From the NCBI GenBank assembly GCA_947179485.1, contig OX359246.1, forward strand, positions 60,305,632 to 60,369,631: DNA of 64,000 nucleotides, read 5' to 3'. Positions 33,589 through 45,928 of the stretch are shown here, in pieces; position 1 is the stretch's first letter; each line of letters starts with the position of its first letter. A program made the position numbers and the translations under genes. This DNA is from Allacma fusca. Lineage: Eukaryota > Arthropoda > Collembola > Symphypleona > Sminthuridae. Below the pieces are notes generated by a model. The model searched no databases. It saw nothing but the letters and a program-made list of their open reading frames with translations, and was not told the origin of the DNA.

Positions 33589-34427
33589 AGCAATTACTTG
33601 TGTAAATAAATAGTGTAAACAATAAAAGTGTAAATGGCAATAGATCTCGTATCAATGTCTGTCGAGAAGGCTTAATATTGATATCCCGATTCGCCAGGCA
33701 AAGTAATCTCATGTAAGACGTGAAGTAGTAACTGTAAGACTTACAATTCGTTTCATATAGGTAGTTGGCAATTCATCATCAAAATATTATGGGACAACAG
33801 CTTCCGGCCCACTAAAGTTTTCTCCCAAACTCAATATTGACTATACACGTGGAATTTAACTAATCCCTTGATCAATTTTATACCAACATCGTTATTAAAC
33901 CTTGCTGTTGCATCACTGTATGGTGCTTCACCCCTTATTGGATCAGCACAACGTGCTGATCAAATATGATTTTTTATGTTATTATAATTTGTATATAGAT
34001 CCGTTGTACCGCAATATTGTAACTGAAGCCTCAGACACTGGACGCACTTATTATTTAAAATAGAAAAAATGAAAGGATTTCATATTAGCGCAACACATTT
34101 AACTTGCTATAGTTACTAAAGTCCATGGTTCCTACAAATCAATCCTTAAATCGTAATGATATTTTCAGGGATATAAAGATCAAAACTCTGGATGCTAAGG
34201 CTTGTAATTATTCTTCCTAATAAGAATCCCACACGAATGTGAACTAAGTTCAGTCATTAAAATTCTCTTATCAAATTATTCAGTACTGTAACCGAACGTA
34301 ATTTTTATCACTACCAGTCGTAAATTAATCCAAATTTGATGATTTATGTCTAATGTTTATAATAATTATGGTTTGCGCTGTTAAGTGATAATCAAAAATG
34401 GCGTAATATTTCGAGCTTCCAGTATGC
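33589..34427. other. Spacer, probably body of the Helitron-type element
   Basis: No coding potential or further structure was seen. Confidence 0.3.
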
Positions 34428-34680
34428 TGCAAGCAGTTGGTATAAGCCGAGAAGATCAGCGAGCTGAGCGAGCTGAAAAACCTCTCCTCTGCGACAGAGT
34501 TTCAGCTTTCAGCCCGATGTGCTTCTCGGCTTGTTGTATATACCACCGACTTGCTTGGCTATATAGTGAAATAATATAGTACACACCGGCTTGGCTTACT
34601 ATATAGTGAAATAAGCCGGGAAGGTTTGAATTCGTGAAATAAGCCGCGAAGGTTTGAATTGTAGTACAAACGCGCGAAGG
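34428..34680. mobile_element. Fold-back element remnant with local repeats
   Basis: gcaagcagttggtataagcc (from about 34429) is inverted, imperfectly, at about 34526-34555 (cttctcggcttg...ttgctt), giving arms of about 30 bp. To its right, ctatatagtgaaataa occurs twice (near 34558 and 34590), and gtgaaataagccgSgaagg occurs twice (near 34602 and 34635). It looks like a decayed MITE. No target duplication was identified. Confidence 0.45.
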
Positions 34681-35806
34681 TTTAAATCAACAGAAGTGCT
34701 CAATAATAATAAAGGATGTGAAATCAAATCGATCCAAGCAGTAACTTAATGATAGTGTTTGCAAGCACTTTTGTCTAAGGACTTTGGGGCAGTTTTCATT
34801 TAGGCATGAGTATATATGTACATACATACATATGTACCTGTAACAAGAAAATTCAGTTTAGGCATTACAATATCAAGTGTCTAATAATTTCTATCTACCA
34901 GGGTTTGCTCACATTTTAATAAAAACTACGGAACATTTTAATCAAGCCTTTTAATACCGTTTTACGATGTTAATTTCGTTACGGTGGATGATTTCCATTT
35001 AATACAACGGGAATGTAGGCTAAAAGTGTAAACCAATTTTTTATTCCAATCCACAGCAAAGCTCCTTCTCTCAACAATGATATTATGACTTCAGGCTTTG
35101 GATTTCTGCCTCCTATGACTGGATGTTACAATTAGCAGGAATGTGCGTGTTGTCAATAAATTATGTCAGCAGATGCGAAAACTTACATTACAAGCACGCA
35201 AAGCACAGTACTACATCAAAATGTTTCCACTGTGATTAGTCTTTGTGTCGTGTGATACAATTATAAAACTTAGTTACAGCTGCATAGAATTTATCAAATC
35301 ATGTGATGCTCCGTTTATGTGGGACACATTCACAAATGGACAGATATGCGTCCACTCATTTGTTTTTCTCACTTATTTTTGACTCCCTTCACTGTCTTTT
35401 ATGCAGTATTATTTTTGTATCAATAACATTTACTTACAATGTACCTTTTGAATATCTATGTATGTATGTACCTTGGGCTATGCCTGATATCAAGGCCTAT
35501 TAGCGATTCACATAGAGTACTGCAACATAGCATTAAGTGGTCCTAGTTTGTAACAACGTGTATTCAGTCACTTATCCTAAACTGACAAAAACGGACGGTG
35601 TACCTTGATTTAACAGTTAAAATGTCCTTGACAGTGCAGACAATAGGAATGGCCTTGTACACATGTGAAGATAAGAAAAATACTCACGATAAATCTGTAT
35701 GACAAATTCCAGTCTTGCTAGTTGAGCCCCTACATACGGGTGACCGTTCCGCATGGGAGTGTAAAATCTATTTAATTAATTAAATATTAAATAACTTTCT
35801 GCAAAA
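34681..35806. other. Intergenic upstream of the UGT gene
   Basis: AT-rich, with an atacatacatatgta-type microsatellite near 34815. The UGT promoter must lie near the right end, but no clear TATA box or initiator could be chosen. Confidence 0.4.
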
Positions 35807-37690
35807 ATGGGAACCTACAAAAATTTAATTGTGATTCTGATCCTGACGCTAACATTCTTTTCTCAAGAGACCTCCAGTGCCAAAATCCTTGCCATAAGTT
35901 TCATATCCACTAAAAGCCATTTCATAACTTACGAGCCCCTATTACAAGCCTTGGCCGACAGAGGGCATGAAATCACAATTGCGAATTCCGTTCAAACTAC
36001 AAAACCAGCAAAGAATATCCGCCGGATATTCACCTACGATAATGAAAAGCGAAGTGGGAATATGACAAATTATATTTTCCTTGCTAAAGCCAATGAGCCC
36101 AATACAAGCAAATTTTGGGAGTATTTGAGGAACCCGTACCTGGACTACGTGGACTATTTCGTAACGGCTTGCACTGAGTCTTACAAGATCCCAGAAGTGC
36201 AGGCTTTGAAGAATGAGACATTTGATTTGATCATATTCCCCGCGATGGGGAACGAATGCCTTTACGGGCTCATTCATCATCTCAAAGCTCCCACGATACT
36301 ATTCAGTCAAATGACTATTGCACCCTTCAACGTGGCTTCTTTCGGGAATCCAATGCTCCCAGCCGTGGTTCCAATGGTGTACTACGGTTTCGGGGAGAGG
36401 ATGAACTTCTGGGAGAGAACTGGGAATCTCTTTGGAGTGCTTTACTACGAGGTCACAAGGATGTTTTATTATTTGCCTAAAATGGAGGACATTTATGGGA
36501 AATATGTCCGACCCGGTCTCCCAGGAGTGTCTGAAACAGAGAGGAATTTCAGCATGGCCCTTGTGAACAGCCACTTCAATTTCGTACCCCCAAGGCCACT
36601 CACACCTGATGTGGTTGAGGTGGGGGGAATGCACTTGAGAGGTGCGAAAACTCTTCCTCAAGTAAGTGTCTAAAAATCATCTGTGACTAGCACTAAAGTT
36701 CAGTCACCAAGGGATAATTGAGCGACTTCTATCGGTCAATATTGTAACATACACTGATGTTTTGTACCTCGGGAAGCGCCTCTGTCGGAGCCGTATGAAT
36801 TGTTGTATAAACATGTTTAATTATTGGGTCATTGTAGGATTTTAAGGACTTCTGCGACGGTGCTAAAGATGGAGTCATAATTTTCACCATGGGATCAATT
36901 CTGCCATTGAGTCAAATGCCAGAGAAATATCGGGATGCCTTTTTAAATGTGTTTGGAAAACTGAAGCAGAGGGTGATTTGGAAATGGGAAACGGAGCCCT
37001 TGCCGAATTTACCAAAGAACATTTTACAGAGTAAGTGGCTCCCTCAACAGGACATCCTCGGACATAATAACACTCGCTTGTTCATCACTCACGGAGGATA
37101 TGGCAGTACATCTGAAGCCCTGTATGCCGGAGTCCCATTACTGGGCATCCCCATGATGGCCGAACAACAATGGAACGTTGATCAGGCAGTTGCGAAAGGC
37201 TTTGCCCTCCAACTCAAATTTTCTGATATCTCGGAAGAAACACTTTTAGCCACCATTCATAAACTTGTAAACGACAAAACGTATGGACAATTCTGAATTT
37301 AAATTATTCTTGATATAATATATAATTACATATAAGGAAGTCGATATTTAGAGATTGACTCTATGTATATATTTAATTTACAGGTATTTTGAGAAAGCCA
37401 AATTCCTATCGAAACTCTACCACGATCACATGGAGGGTCCACTAGAGCGAGCGATTTATTGGGTTGAGTATGTAATACGCTATAATGGAGCCCCCCATTT
37501 ACGCTCAGTAGGAAGAGAAATGAGTATGGTTCAGTACTACTCCTTGGATTCCATTGCCTTCATTGGGATTCTAGTTCTGACAATTTTAATAAGTACATTC
37601 CTAGTTCTTGGCCTTGTCATCCGGAAGTTCATGTCCTTATTTGGAAAGACTTCTAAAAAGGCCATAAAAGGTCCAAAGAAAACACAGTAA
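35807..37690 (+). CDS. UDP-glucuronosyltransferase (UGT), three exons, 534 aa
   Basis: Exons 35807-36661, 36838-37280 and 37384-37690; both introns are GT-AG (176 and 103 bp) and the frame is kept. The enzyme moves a sugar from a UDP-sugar to small lipophilic compounds in the ER lumen, usually for detoxification. Residues 1-25 are a signal peptide. SHFITYEPLLQALADRGHE (37-55) holds the likely catalytic His38. The UGT signature runs from about residue 352: WLPQQDILGH, then LFITHGGYGSTSEALYAGVP and IPMMAEQQWN, which bind the UDP-sugar. A membrane helix lies near 489-512, followed by a basic cytosolic tail ending KKTQ, a dilysine ER-retrieval signal. AATAAA stands at 37711. The length is normal and the gene looks whole. 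Confidence 0.93.
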
Positions 37691-38999
37691 AATGTTAGTT
37701 GCAGTATTTAAATAAATCCTGCTGAGATTTTTGAATTTAATCCTGTAATGTTTTAATATTATTATAAATATTTATGGGAACAATACAAATTTGAGATTAC
37801 TAATCGTAGTATGAGCGCTTTCACGGTCACTACCAAATAATTCGAATTACAGTAAAATAAAAATAACTACTAAAATGATTCTATTATATGCATCAAATTT
37901 AATAGTCTAGTCTTCTATGAACATAAACTTATGTAAGAAATTACATGAAGACCATGGTCATCTATCATTATAGTTGATTGTCAGATTTAACAGTTGCAAG
38001 GAGAGAATAATTATATTATTATATTACGAAATCTCCATAATACTCTTTTGTTATATCTCCCCTACCTCATGAGCCAGTAATTCCACAGAATTACATATAC
38101 CCCAGAGAATGAATGACAATTTTAACGAATAAAGGCCAAAAATACACCATAATATATTTCTCTGTACATACTAATTAACCCAAAAATAATGCTCGGATAT
38201 TATTCCAGTAACAATTGAAAATAATCACAGACTCGTTTCAGACCAGCCATGGATTATAATCCAGAAAACCCTGAATAATAAACAAGATAGTTTTTTCAAT
38301 TGACTCCGAAAATCTGATTTTGGAAATAATCTTTATTGTGTAACGGCAAGATTTACAAAAATTATTTATTATATTACATTAAAAAAATTGCGTCTTTGAA
38401 AATATTTGTAAATTGTATGCGAACCTAATTAATCGTTTACTTCATTGATAGTTTAAATTGCCTGAACCTAACCCGTGGCTCCCAAAATTGTCATCATGTG
38501 CAAAGGCGACGACGGAGTTATGTATGACAAGTGGTTGCGTGGAGATTATTAGGAGCAAAATTACCAGTCATTTCTGATTTTATACGACGTTACATATTTG
38601 ACATACAAATGATTAATGGATAATACTGCAATGCATCTATTATTTCATGTAATGTAATAATATTGGAATTTCTCCATACCCAATCAGGCTGTCATCAGTA
38701 TCTATGTATGTAACTGATCAATTAACAAAATGGGGCAGTTAAACCCCTGAATTTCGTAAATCATATTTGCTTTACCATATCAAATATTGACTTTCCCGAC
38801 AAATGCAGATAACTGTCAAATTTTGAGGGAACTTCAGATAATTCAAAAAATTTGATGTTTCACATAACAATAGGAATTAGAATGCTGAGCTGACCCTCAT
38901 TCCTCCCATTAAGAAATCCTCAGTCTGTGAGGGAGCCAGCCCGTATCGTATAACTGGATCAGTTGCTGTAGAGTCCTAGAAGGTCCCCAATATCGGAAA
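37691..38999. other. Intergenic between the UGT and the receptor copies
   Basis: It begins with the UGT 3' end (AATAAA at 37711-37716). The rest is AT-rich without a gene or repeat that I can support. Confidence 0.5.
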
Positions 39000-40586
39000 A
39001 TGCTGGAGACATTGACAAGAAATGCTTTCCACTGGAACCTCCAAATCTATCGCCGATTTGGCAGTACCCCATTTAAAATCAATTCAAAACATCAGGTTGA
39101 GTTCACAAGCTCGAAGTCAAACTTAAGATATTGGTATATTTTTAATTGTTACTACTTGATAGCGACGGTGTACAGTGGGGTAAGATTGGGTCAATCTGTA
39201 TTGCTACCAGAACTAATAGGGAACTCTGTGGCGGATAAAGTTTTGCATATGTTTTGGTTCACTTGCTACTTCTTACAATACGTCTTCACCTTGAATATAA
39301 AACTGTATGCTAATGAAACCATTAAATTTCTAAATATTTGTTTCACTTCAAGGGATTCTATTCTTCGGGATATAGGTAGGTATATAAAATATTATTAATT
39401 ATTACACTATATCGCACATGCTTGCACATGCATGTTTTGATCCTCTCAAATTATTCCAGATCCAACTAACAGACTGAAGCTGATTGGATTTCAGAACCCG
39501 CAAGAAGCAATGTTCCGCTTGGTCATGAAATGCTTCAATATTTTTGCATTTTCTCAAACTGTTTTAGTATCTGTTTTTGTCTCGTACACCTCCTGCAGCC
39601 CCAGATATTTCCTGTCACTCCTCCCAAATTGCAGCAACCTACCGGCATTCATATACATTGTCGTAATCCCGTATGAGTACGTGATGTGGATCAATACCTG
39701 GGCCATGTTCTTCTTCTATATATATTACGTCCTACTGTGGGTCATGGTGTCTGAGAATTGGCTTAAAGTTTTGACGTAAGCTGGAATAATAAATTATAAT
39801 CTTCTGCACTTTCAGTGTTTACAAGTCGTGAACTGCATTTTTGGCAAGATTTTTTAAACATATGGCCATTTCAGGCTTGTGAGCCAGAAGCCATAGTTTT
39901 AATTCAAATTGAACCTCATCCTTTTTTTATAAATGTATCTACATGTGAAGACATACGAAAATTTTATAACTGCCTGGTATTATATAATAATTATTCTAGA
40001 TATTTTTATTTTGCCAATACTAACTGCACAATTAGTATCAAATAAATTACTTTCTAATTTTAAATAATTTATGGAAGAATAAATTATTGAATTTGATACA
40101 AATAGGAAGCAGCAAGAACTATCTCTGAAGGAGACTAAAAACCTACAGCTATTTAATGACTTTATGAAAACCTACCGGCAATTCCAATTATGCGGGATAC
40201 TTCTCAACAGTCAGCTCCGACACTTATTCTGGCCCGCAGAGCAGGCAGTAATGATGAGTCTACTGGTTTCCATGACTTACGTAACCACTAAATTATACAC
40301 AGTACTCCCCCCTCATGTCTACGCCTGCATTCCCTACCCCACATTCATGATTGTTTGCTACTGTATGATCAGCTACTATAAAATCGCACAGGGGAAGGAA
40401 AAATCGGGAATGCTCCTTTTCAAATGGCGTCAGCATCCCAAATGGTATCTCATCAAGAGAAAAATAAGGGCATGTCAGGCGGTAGAGGTGTGCGTGGGGA
40501 CTTACTACAAGTTCACACGGTCTAGCAGCTTGACTTTTATTTCTCTAACTCTGCAGATTTTAACTTCAATAATGATAATGTTCTGA
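39000..40586 (+). pseudogene. Gustatory-like 7-TM receptor, copy 1, frame disrupted
   Basis: Exons 39000-39375, 39460-39775 and 40107-40586, with the same intron phases (1 and 2) as the intact copy at 51125. Several hydrophobic helices and the segments CSPRYFLSLLPNC, IPYEYVMWIN and a C-terminal YYKFTRSSSLTFISLTLQ mark the family, which by length (about 390 aa) and layout is an arthropod gustatory/odorant-type receptor. Early in exon 3, near 40137-40140, one base is missing relative to the copy at 42038, which shifts the frame and brings a stop. It is therefore a recent pseudogene, or a sequencing or assembly error in an A-run. Confidence 0.7.
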
Positions 40587-42037
40587 TTTGATTGATATCA
40601 TATCACCGCTAAAGTCAGGAGAAATGTGAAGATTACAAAGGATTGGAGTCTTTCTTCTTCTCCCAGTTTTATTGTTTTTAGGGGATTTAATAATTGATTA
40701 TGCATCTGTACATTTTTTTTGATTTGGTGTAATCATAAAAGTATTCTTATGAGAAATTCATGGGGTAATTATAAAGGTACTATTACATTGATATTTTATT
40801 AATTTTACTCATAAGCTTCGTCAGCGGAAGATATCAAAATTAAATTAATATAAATAGTTACCCCCAAAGTCCTCAAGCTTATATAGTGAAGTTGTGATTT
40901 TAAAATCTGTATAAATGGTTAAGAAACTTTGATAAATTATGTATATCAAATTGTGCTAATTAACTTTGCAAGTTATAGTTAATTATGGTTTATAAATGAG
41001 TTTGATCATTAAGATTATTATAATCAATACTATTATTGTAATTGACTTGAAGTTCAAAGAAAATAACTACTTTCAATTAAAATAATTATGAATAATTATC
41101 AGAACAAAACGCAAAATGTTACATCCACATACGCTCCACCATTCTTCTGAGTCCGGATAAATTCTTTTATTTAAAATCATACAATTTGTAGTTACAAGTA
41201 ATTAATAGTAGTCCTCATTCTCATTAATTATGATTTGATTTATTATTTTTAAATAATCATCCATTAATAATAGTTGCAGTTGCAATTTTATATTCATTGT
41301 ATTAAATCAAGTTAAATTCTATCTCAGATCTGAATTCCCAAGATTTATTCGGGGAAACAATAAAATTTAATACTGAATAATCAAGACTACGATTGACTTC
41401 ACGATCCTTCCAATTATTCAATTAACTATGATCATTTGGTTTATTTCTTGATCGTTCAAATAGCTTTTGAAGCCCTCAGTCCATTTTATTATAATTACAG
41501 GTGATTTTAACTAACAGCCTAATTGCAGGTTGTGCAAGCATACATAATTACGCACATACATATATTCCTTTCCGTTGGCGTCAGGATTGCCAACAATGTA
41601 CTCGTGTATAACTAATTACATATAATTACATTATTATAACAATATAATATAATCATGGTATAATTCTCATGGAAGTCATAATATGAAATCATATTTTGCT
41701 TCTTCGTTAATGAAGGGAGCACCCCATATGTCTATAGCAGACAATTGCTAAAAGGTTCATTTACTTTGGTAATATTAACTAAATGTGTACCAATATGAAG
41801 GACGATTATTAAGTGAGTCGCAGAACTGATTGTAAGTATTGGAGAAATCTTTTGAAATTGACTGAACAAAAGATGTAATATTGTGAAATATGCGGTATCT
41901 CATGACAGCATCAACATTATGCATAAAGTGTCAAGCAAGACCTCGCTCAGTTTATCAATGGAGTTAGATCACATCGTCTTTTACTTAATTATCTTTCCTC
42001 GTTACCTTCCAATTTCCGTAATTATTCTGATTTGCAG
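40587..42037. other. Intergenic, no first exon for receptor copy 2
   Basis: AT-rich. I searched it by eye for a counterpart of the first receptor exon and found none, so copy 2 appears to lack its start. Confidence 0.5.
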
Positions 42038-43004
42038 ATCCAACAAATAGACTGAAGCTGCTTTCATTTAAAAATCCTCAAGAAAAAATATTCCGTATTT
42101 TTATTAAATGCTCCAATAGCTTTGCAATCCTTCAAACCTGCTTAATAACTATTTTGGTTACGTACTCTTCTTGCAGTCCCAGGTATCTTCTGTCACATCT
42201 GTCAAATTGTAATAAATTTGCCTACCCAGATATGCGTACCTGGTCATCATTCCATACGAATACATTATGTGGATCAATGGATGGGCCATATTTCTCTATT
42301 GCGTATATTATGTTCTCTTGTGGATCCTTGTGTCAGATAATTTGCTGAAAGTACTGACGTAAGATTGAAACGTGATATTTTATATCTTTGGCTTCCTCAG
42401 AAATTGTCGATTCGTTAAAACTAAACTGTTTGAGTTAAAAACTTGATAACATTTTATTCCCATTTTAATTTTGTTGTATGTACAATGTTTGACAATTATT
42501 TAAGTATTTTTTACAAAATATAGGAAACAACAAGAGCTATCAATGGAGGAAACTGAAAACCAACAACTATTTATGAACTTCATGAAAACCTACCAACAGT
42601 TCCGATTAGTCGGGACACTACTGAACACTCACCTGCGACAACTATTCTGGCCTACCGAGCAGGCACTAATAATGGCCCTCCTAGTTGTAACGACTTACGT
42701 TTCCACCAAATTACACAAAACGCTCCCCCCTCATATCTACGCCATGATTCCCTTCCCAACACTCATGCTCGCCTGCTACTGTGTCATCAGTTACTACAAA
42801 ATTGCGCAGGGTAAAGAAGAGTCGGAGATCCTCCTTTTCAAATGGCGTCAACACCCGAATTGGCCCAGCTTCAAAAGACAAGTGTGGTCTTGCATGCCCG
42901 TTGAAGTAAAAGTAGGGGCTTACTATAAGTTTACGAGGTCCAGCAGCCTCACATTCATTTCTCTAACGCTACAGATTCTAACGTCATTGATGCTAATGTT
43001 CTAA
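42038..43004 (+). pseudogene. Gustatory-like 7-TM receptor, copy 2, truncated
   Basis: Only exons 2 (42038 to about 42359) and 3 (42524-43004) are present. Exon 2 begins DPTNRLKL as in copy 1 but has a frame change near 42205-42225, after SNCNK, relative to copy 1; its downstream half (IIPYEYIMWINGWA) is clear in another frame. Exon 3 is open and very similar to copy 1 (PTEQALIMALLV, YYKFTRSSSLTFISLTLQ). Splice sites are conserved. Copies 1 and 2 are a tandem duplicate pair in which both members are damaged. Confidence 0.75.
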
Positions 43005-44307
43005 TTAATGTAAGCATATAAGTAGGTGTGGAGTTGCGGTGAAATTAATTAACTTCTCTTATTTGTAGAGAATTTATGTGCAAAAATCTGTTTGGGCAAT
43101 ATTTAAAGATTTCGTTCTAGCAAAATTTGATCAACTTCAAGTTTTGATGTCAAATAGATCTGTTCTGTGAATCGAGCTATGATTGGCGGGGAAGGTGTCA
43201 AAACACAAGATTGTATGAAAAAATATCCAATTGGTTTGAATAGTAGAAAGGCTGAAATTGTAGTAATTGGTAATTAACTTATGTTCTTTCCACATTTTAA
43301 TAATAATTTTTAATTACTAATAACTTGAGGAGTTAAAACTTTAATGACGGCGGAAATTAAAAAAAAAACAACTCTAGGGCTATCGAAAGGGATGCAGTAC
43401 GACATGTGGTGTGGCTATGCCATCTGCTCGTGACATGTGCATGTATTTTTTATTTGTTTGGAGCGAAACGCGTTTAGGAACGCTACACTTCGAAGAAGCC
43501 GGTCTCCTAAAAATCTGTATATTTATCTCTGTGTGTTAATTTGTCACTGCAAAAGGATTGAATTATGAGATATTTGCTGGGTGTGAACCGGACAAAGAGA
43601 CCAACAGACACCCCGACATTCAAAATAGTTTGTATTATTTCGCTGCGCCGTAAAAACGTACACAAAACGTTCAAAACTTGAGACCAAATTTAATCGGGCA
43701 GGCCGAGGTTATGTCCGTTAAGTATCGCGTGTAGGTAAATTATAGATTATGACTAGGGCAGATTATTAGTTTTGACAAGTATGTATTCATACCCGAACTG
43801 GAATGATTGTGATAAAGTTAGTCGTCGAGTGTTGTGTTGAAAATGTTGTAATTCAATATAATAATTATGGGTATTCATATTCTACGCAAACACATATTCC
43901 GATGCTCAAACAATTAAAGCAAAAAGCCTGATATAGTGAATTCTTTAGCATATTCTGTCACGTTTTCAGACATTATCCTGCAGTAATTTCATCTGTTTTG
44001 CAATACACAATTATTATTTGAAATTTATTTGCCCAACTCAAATGAAACAAGAATAAAACTCACGTGAGCATGTAGGCGTAAAATTGTTCGGAAATGTTAA
44101 TTTAATTATAATTTACGAAATACATAGGACGAACAATTGATGCTAGTTTTAATTTGGAATCGTTCATTTATATTGTATTCCACCCACAATTAAGTATAAT
44201 GAGTACGTAACGCTAAAGAGGAGCAAATATCCATTGACCATAATAACGATAGTATTAAATTAATGCGAAGTACGGATATATTACTAGCAAGAAAGGTTTC
44301 ACAACTG
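43005..44307. other. Intergenic, no gene seen
   Basis: AT-rich. Nothing beyond a short A-run near 43370. Confidence 0.4.
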
Positions 44308-44744
44308 GGCTGAGTTTTACTTTCCCGGCCACAAATCATGTACCATGCATATGCCATGCATATACATGGCATATACCGTGCCACTTAATTTGTAGATCTT
44401 CGTACCCTCTAATAACAACTTAATTAATTATTAAATTTCAAAAATGACCTGCAAGTTTGGTTGATGTGCTATTACATTTTATTGAATTTTTGTGACACAA
44501 TGCTATACAATGTCAACGAAATCCAGGCTTCAAGCTATTATCCAAATTATGTAAAATAAACTTGTTTCCACATCGGCATGGTACATAGTTCATACATGGT
44601 ACATACATGGCTCATGCATGGTACATGGCTCATGCCATGCAATGCATGCCACATTGCGTGGTATTTACATATGTACTAAATGACTTTATATAGGGTGGCG
44701 TATGCATGGTACATGATTTGCGGCCGGGAAAGTAAAACTCAGCC
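44308..44744. mobile_element. Inverted-repeat MITE, 437 bp, 8-bp target duplication
   Basis: The ends are GGCTGAGTTTTACTTTCCCG and its inverse, with arms of about 45-50 bp that are nearly perfect (44308-44355 with 44696-44744). Exact direct repeats CACAACTG flank it at 44300-44307 and 44745-44752. The interior near the ends is built of varied words such as catggtacatggctcatgc. No reading frame. An 8-bp duplication fits hAT or P type, but the GG end is not typical of hAT, so the superfamily is left open. Confidence 0.85.
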
Positions 44745-44752
44745 CACAACTG

Positions 44753-45928
44753 TCTCAAAAATATTTTCCTCCTTCGATGAGAACACCTACGATTGAATGT
44801 GCGAGATACTATGAACCATACAACCATAGTGTGGTCAGATTGCGTAAAACTACCATACAAACTTAGCCATGATGTACAGCATACGCCACCTAGAGTTAAA
44901 TTTGAACTAGTTTGCATGTTGGTACATTTTTGAATGCTAGATGGCGCAAGCATTTGGTATTCAGTGGGAGCTGCAAAATTCGTGAAAGGTTTCCTTGAAA
45001 TCCGGATAAAACTGATAGTTCTTGAGATAACCATTCTTTCAAGTTTTTTGTTAAAATTCCAAGAATTTTTTGCAAAAATGTCATCTTTAACCCTACTCCA
45101 ACCAAATTTGCAGGGTGTCATACTACCAGCATATGTAATGTACACAAAACGTTTCATTAAAATCGGACAGCTAGTTTTTGAGTGATCGATGGACACGTGG
45201 ACGTACGTGCAAGGGTTTCTTACCAAAGGGCAGGCGCAACCTAAAAATACACAACACATAAAAATAAAATCCAATAATCAAATAATAAATAAACTTTAAA
45301 AAATTAGCTTCTATTGGTACGCAAGTGTTAAATTATTTTACTATAATATTAAACTCTTAGCCAAAAGCTAATATCAATATTTTACAGTTTTGTTTGTCCA
45401 CCGTATACATATAATTAATTACTCATTTGTGGGTTGACATTTTCCTCATAATTTTCAAAACCAGCAGATCTGGCACTTAAAGCAAATAAACTCTTGGTGA
45501 GTACTAATAAATTAAGTTGGGTCAAGCGTTTTGAGGGGGTGGATAATGCGCAATTAAAAATGCGGTGAGTTACTATAAGTTTTACGGTATAGGTCTGCCC
45601 AAGTAAAAGTACAACTTTGGACTCTCAATCGTTCTAAAACCCATGAAATTACTGTATCAGAAGATAGCACAACGCGAGATAACACTTAAAAACTTACTTT
45701 TGTACATTGTAAATTTTGCACTGCACAGTTTAATAATAATCCAGACTTCCATGGAATCTCATTTGACATAGAAGCAACCTTCACGGAAAAATACAAAGAG
45801 TCTCGACGGAGTTTTTTTACAGGTTAGTTTCCCCCTTTAAAAAATCAAAAAATATTTGAAATCGTGAAAGTCTCTCATAAAATGTTTTTTTGAAGGTAAA
45901 CTTGAGCCTTTCGTTTGGGAAGCACAAA
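44753..45928. other. Intergenic; dispersed-repeat-like segment
   Basis: The part near 45000-45200 (tttcattaaaatcggacagc and tagtttttgagtgatcgatg) reads like text often found in arthropod transposon 3' regions. Boundaries are not visible. The rest is AT-rich. Confidence 0.3.
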
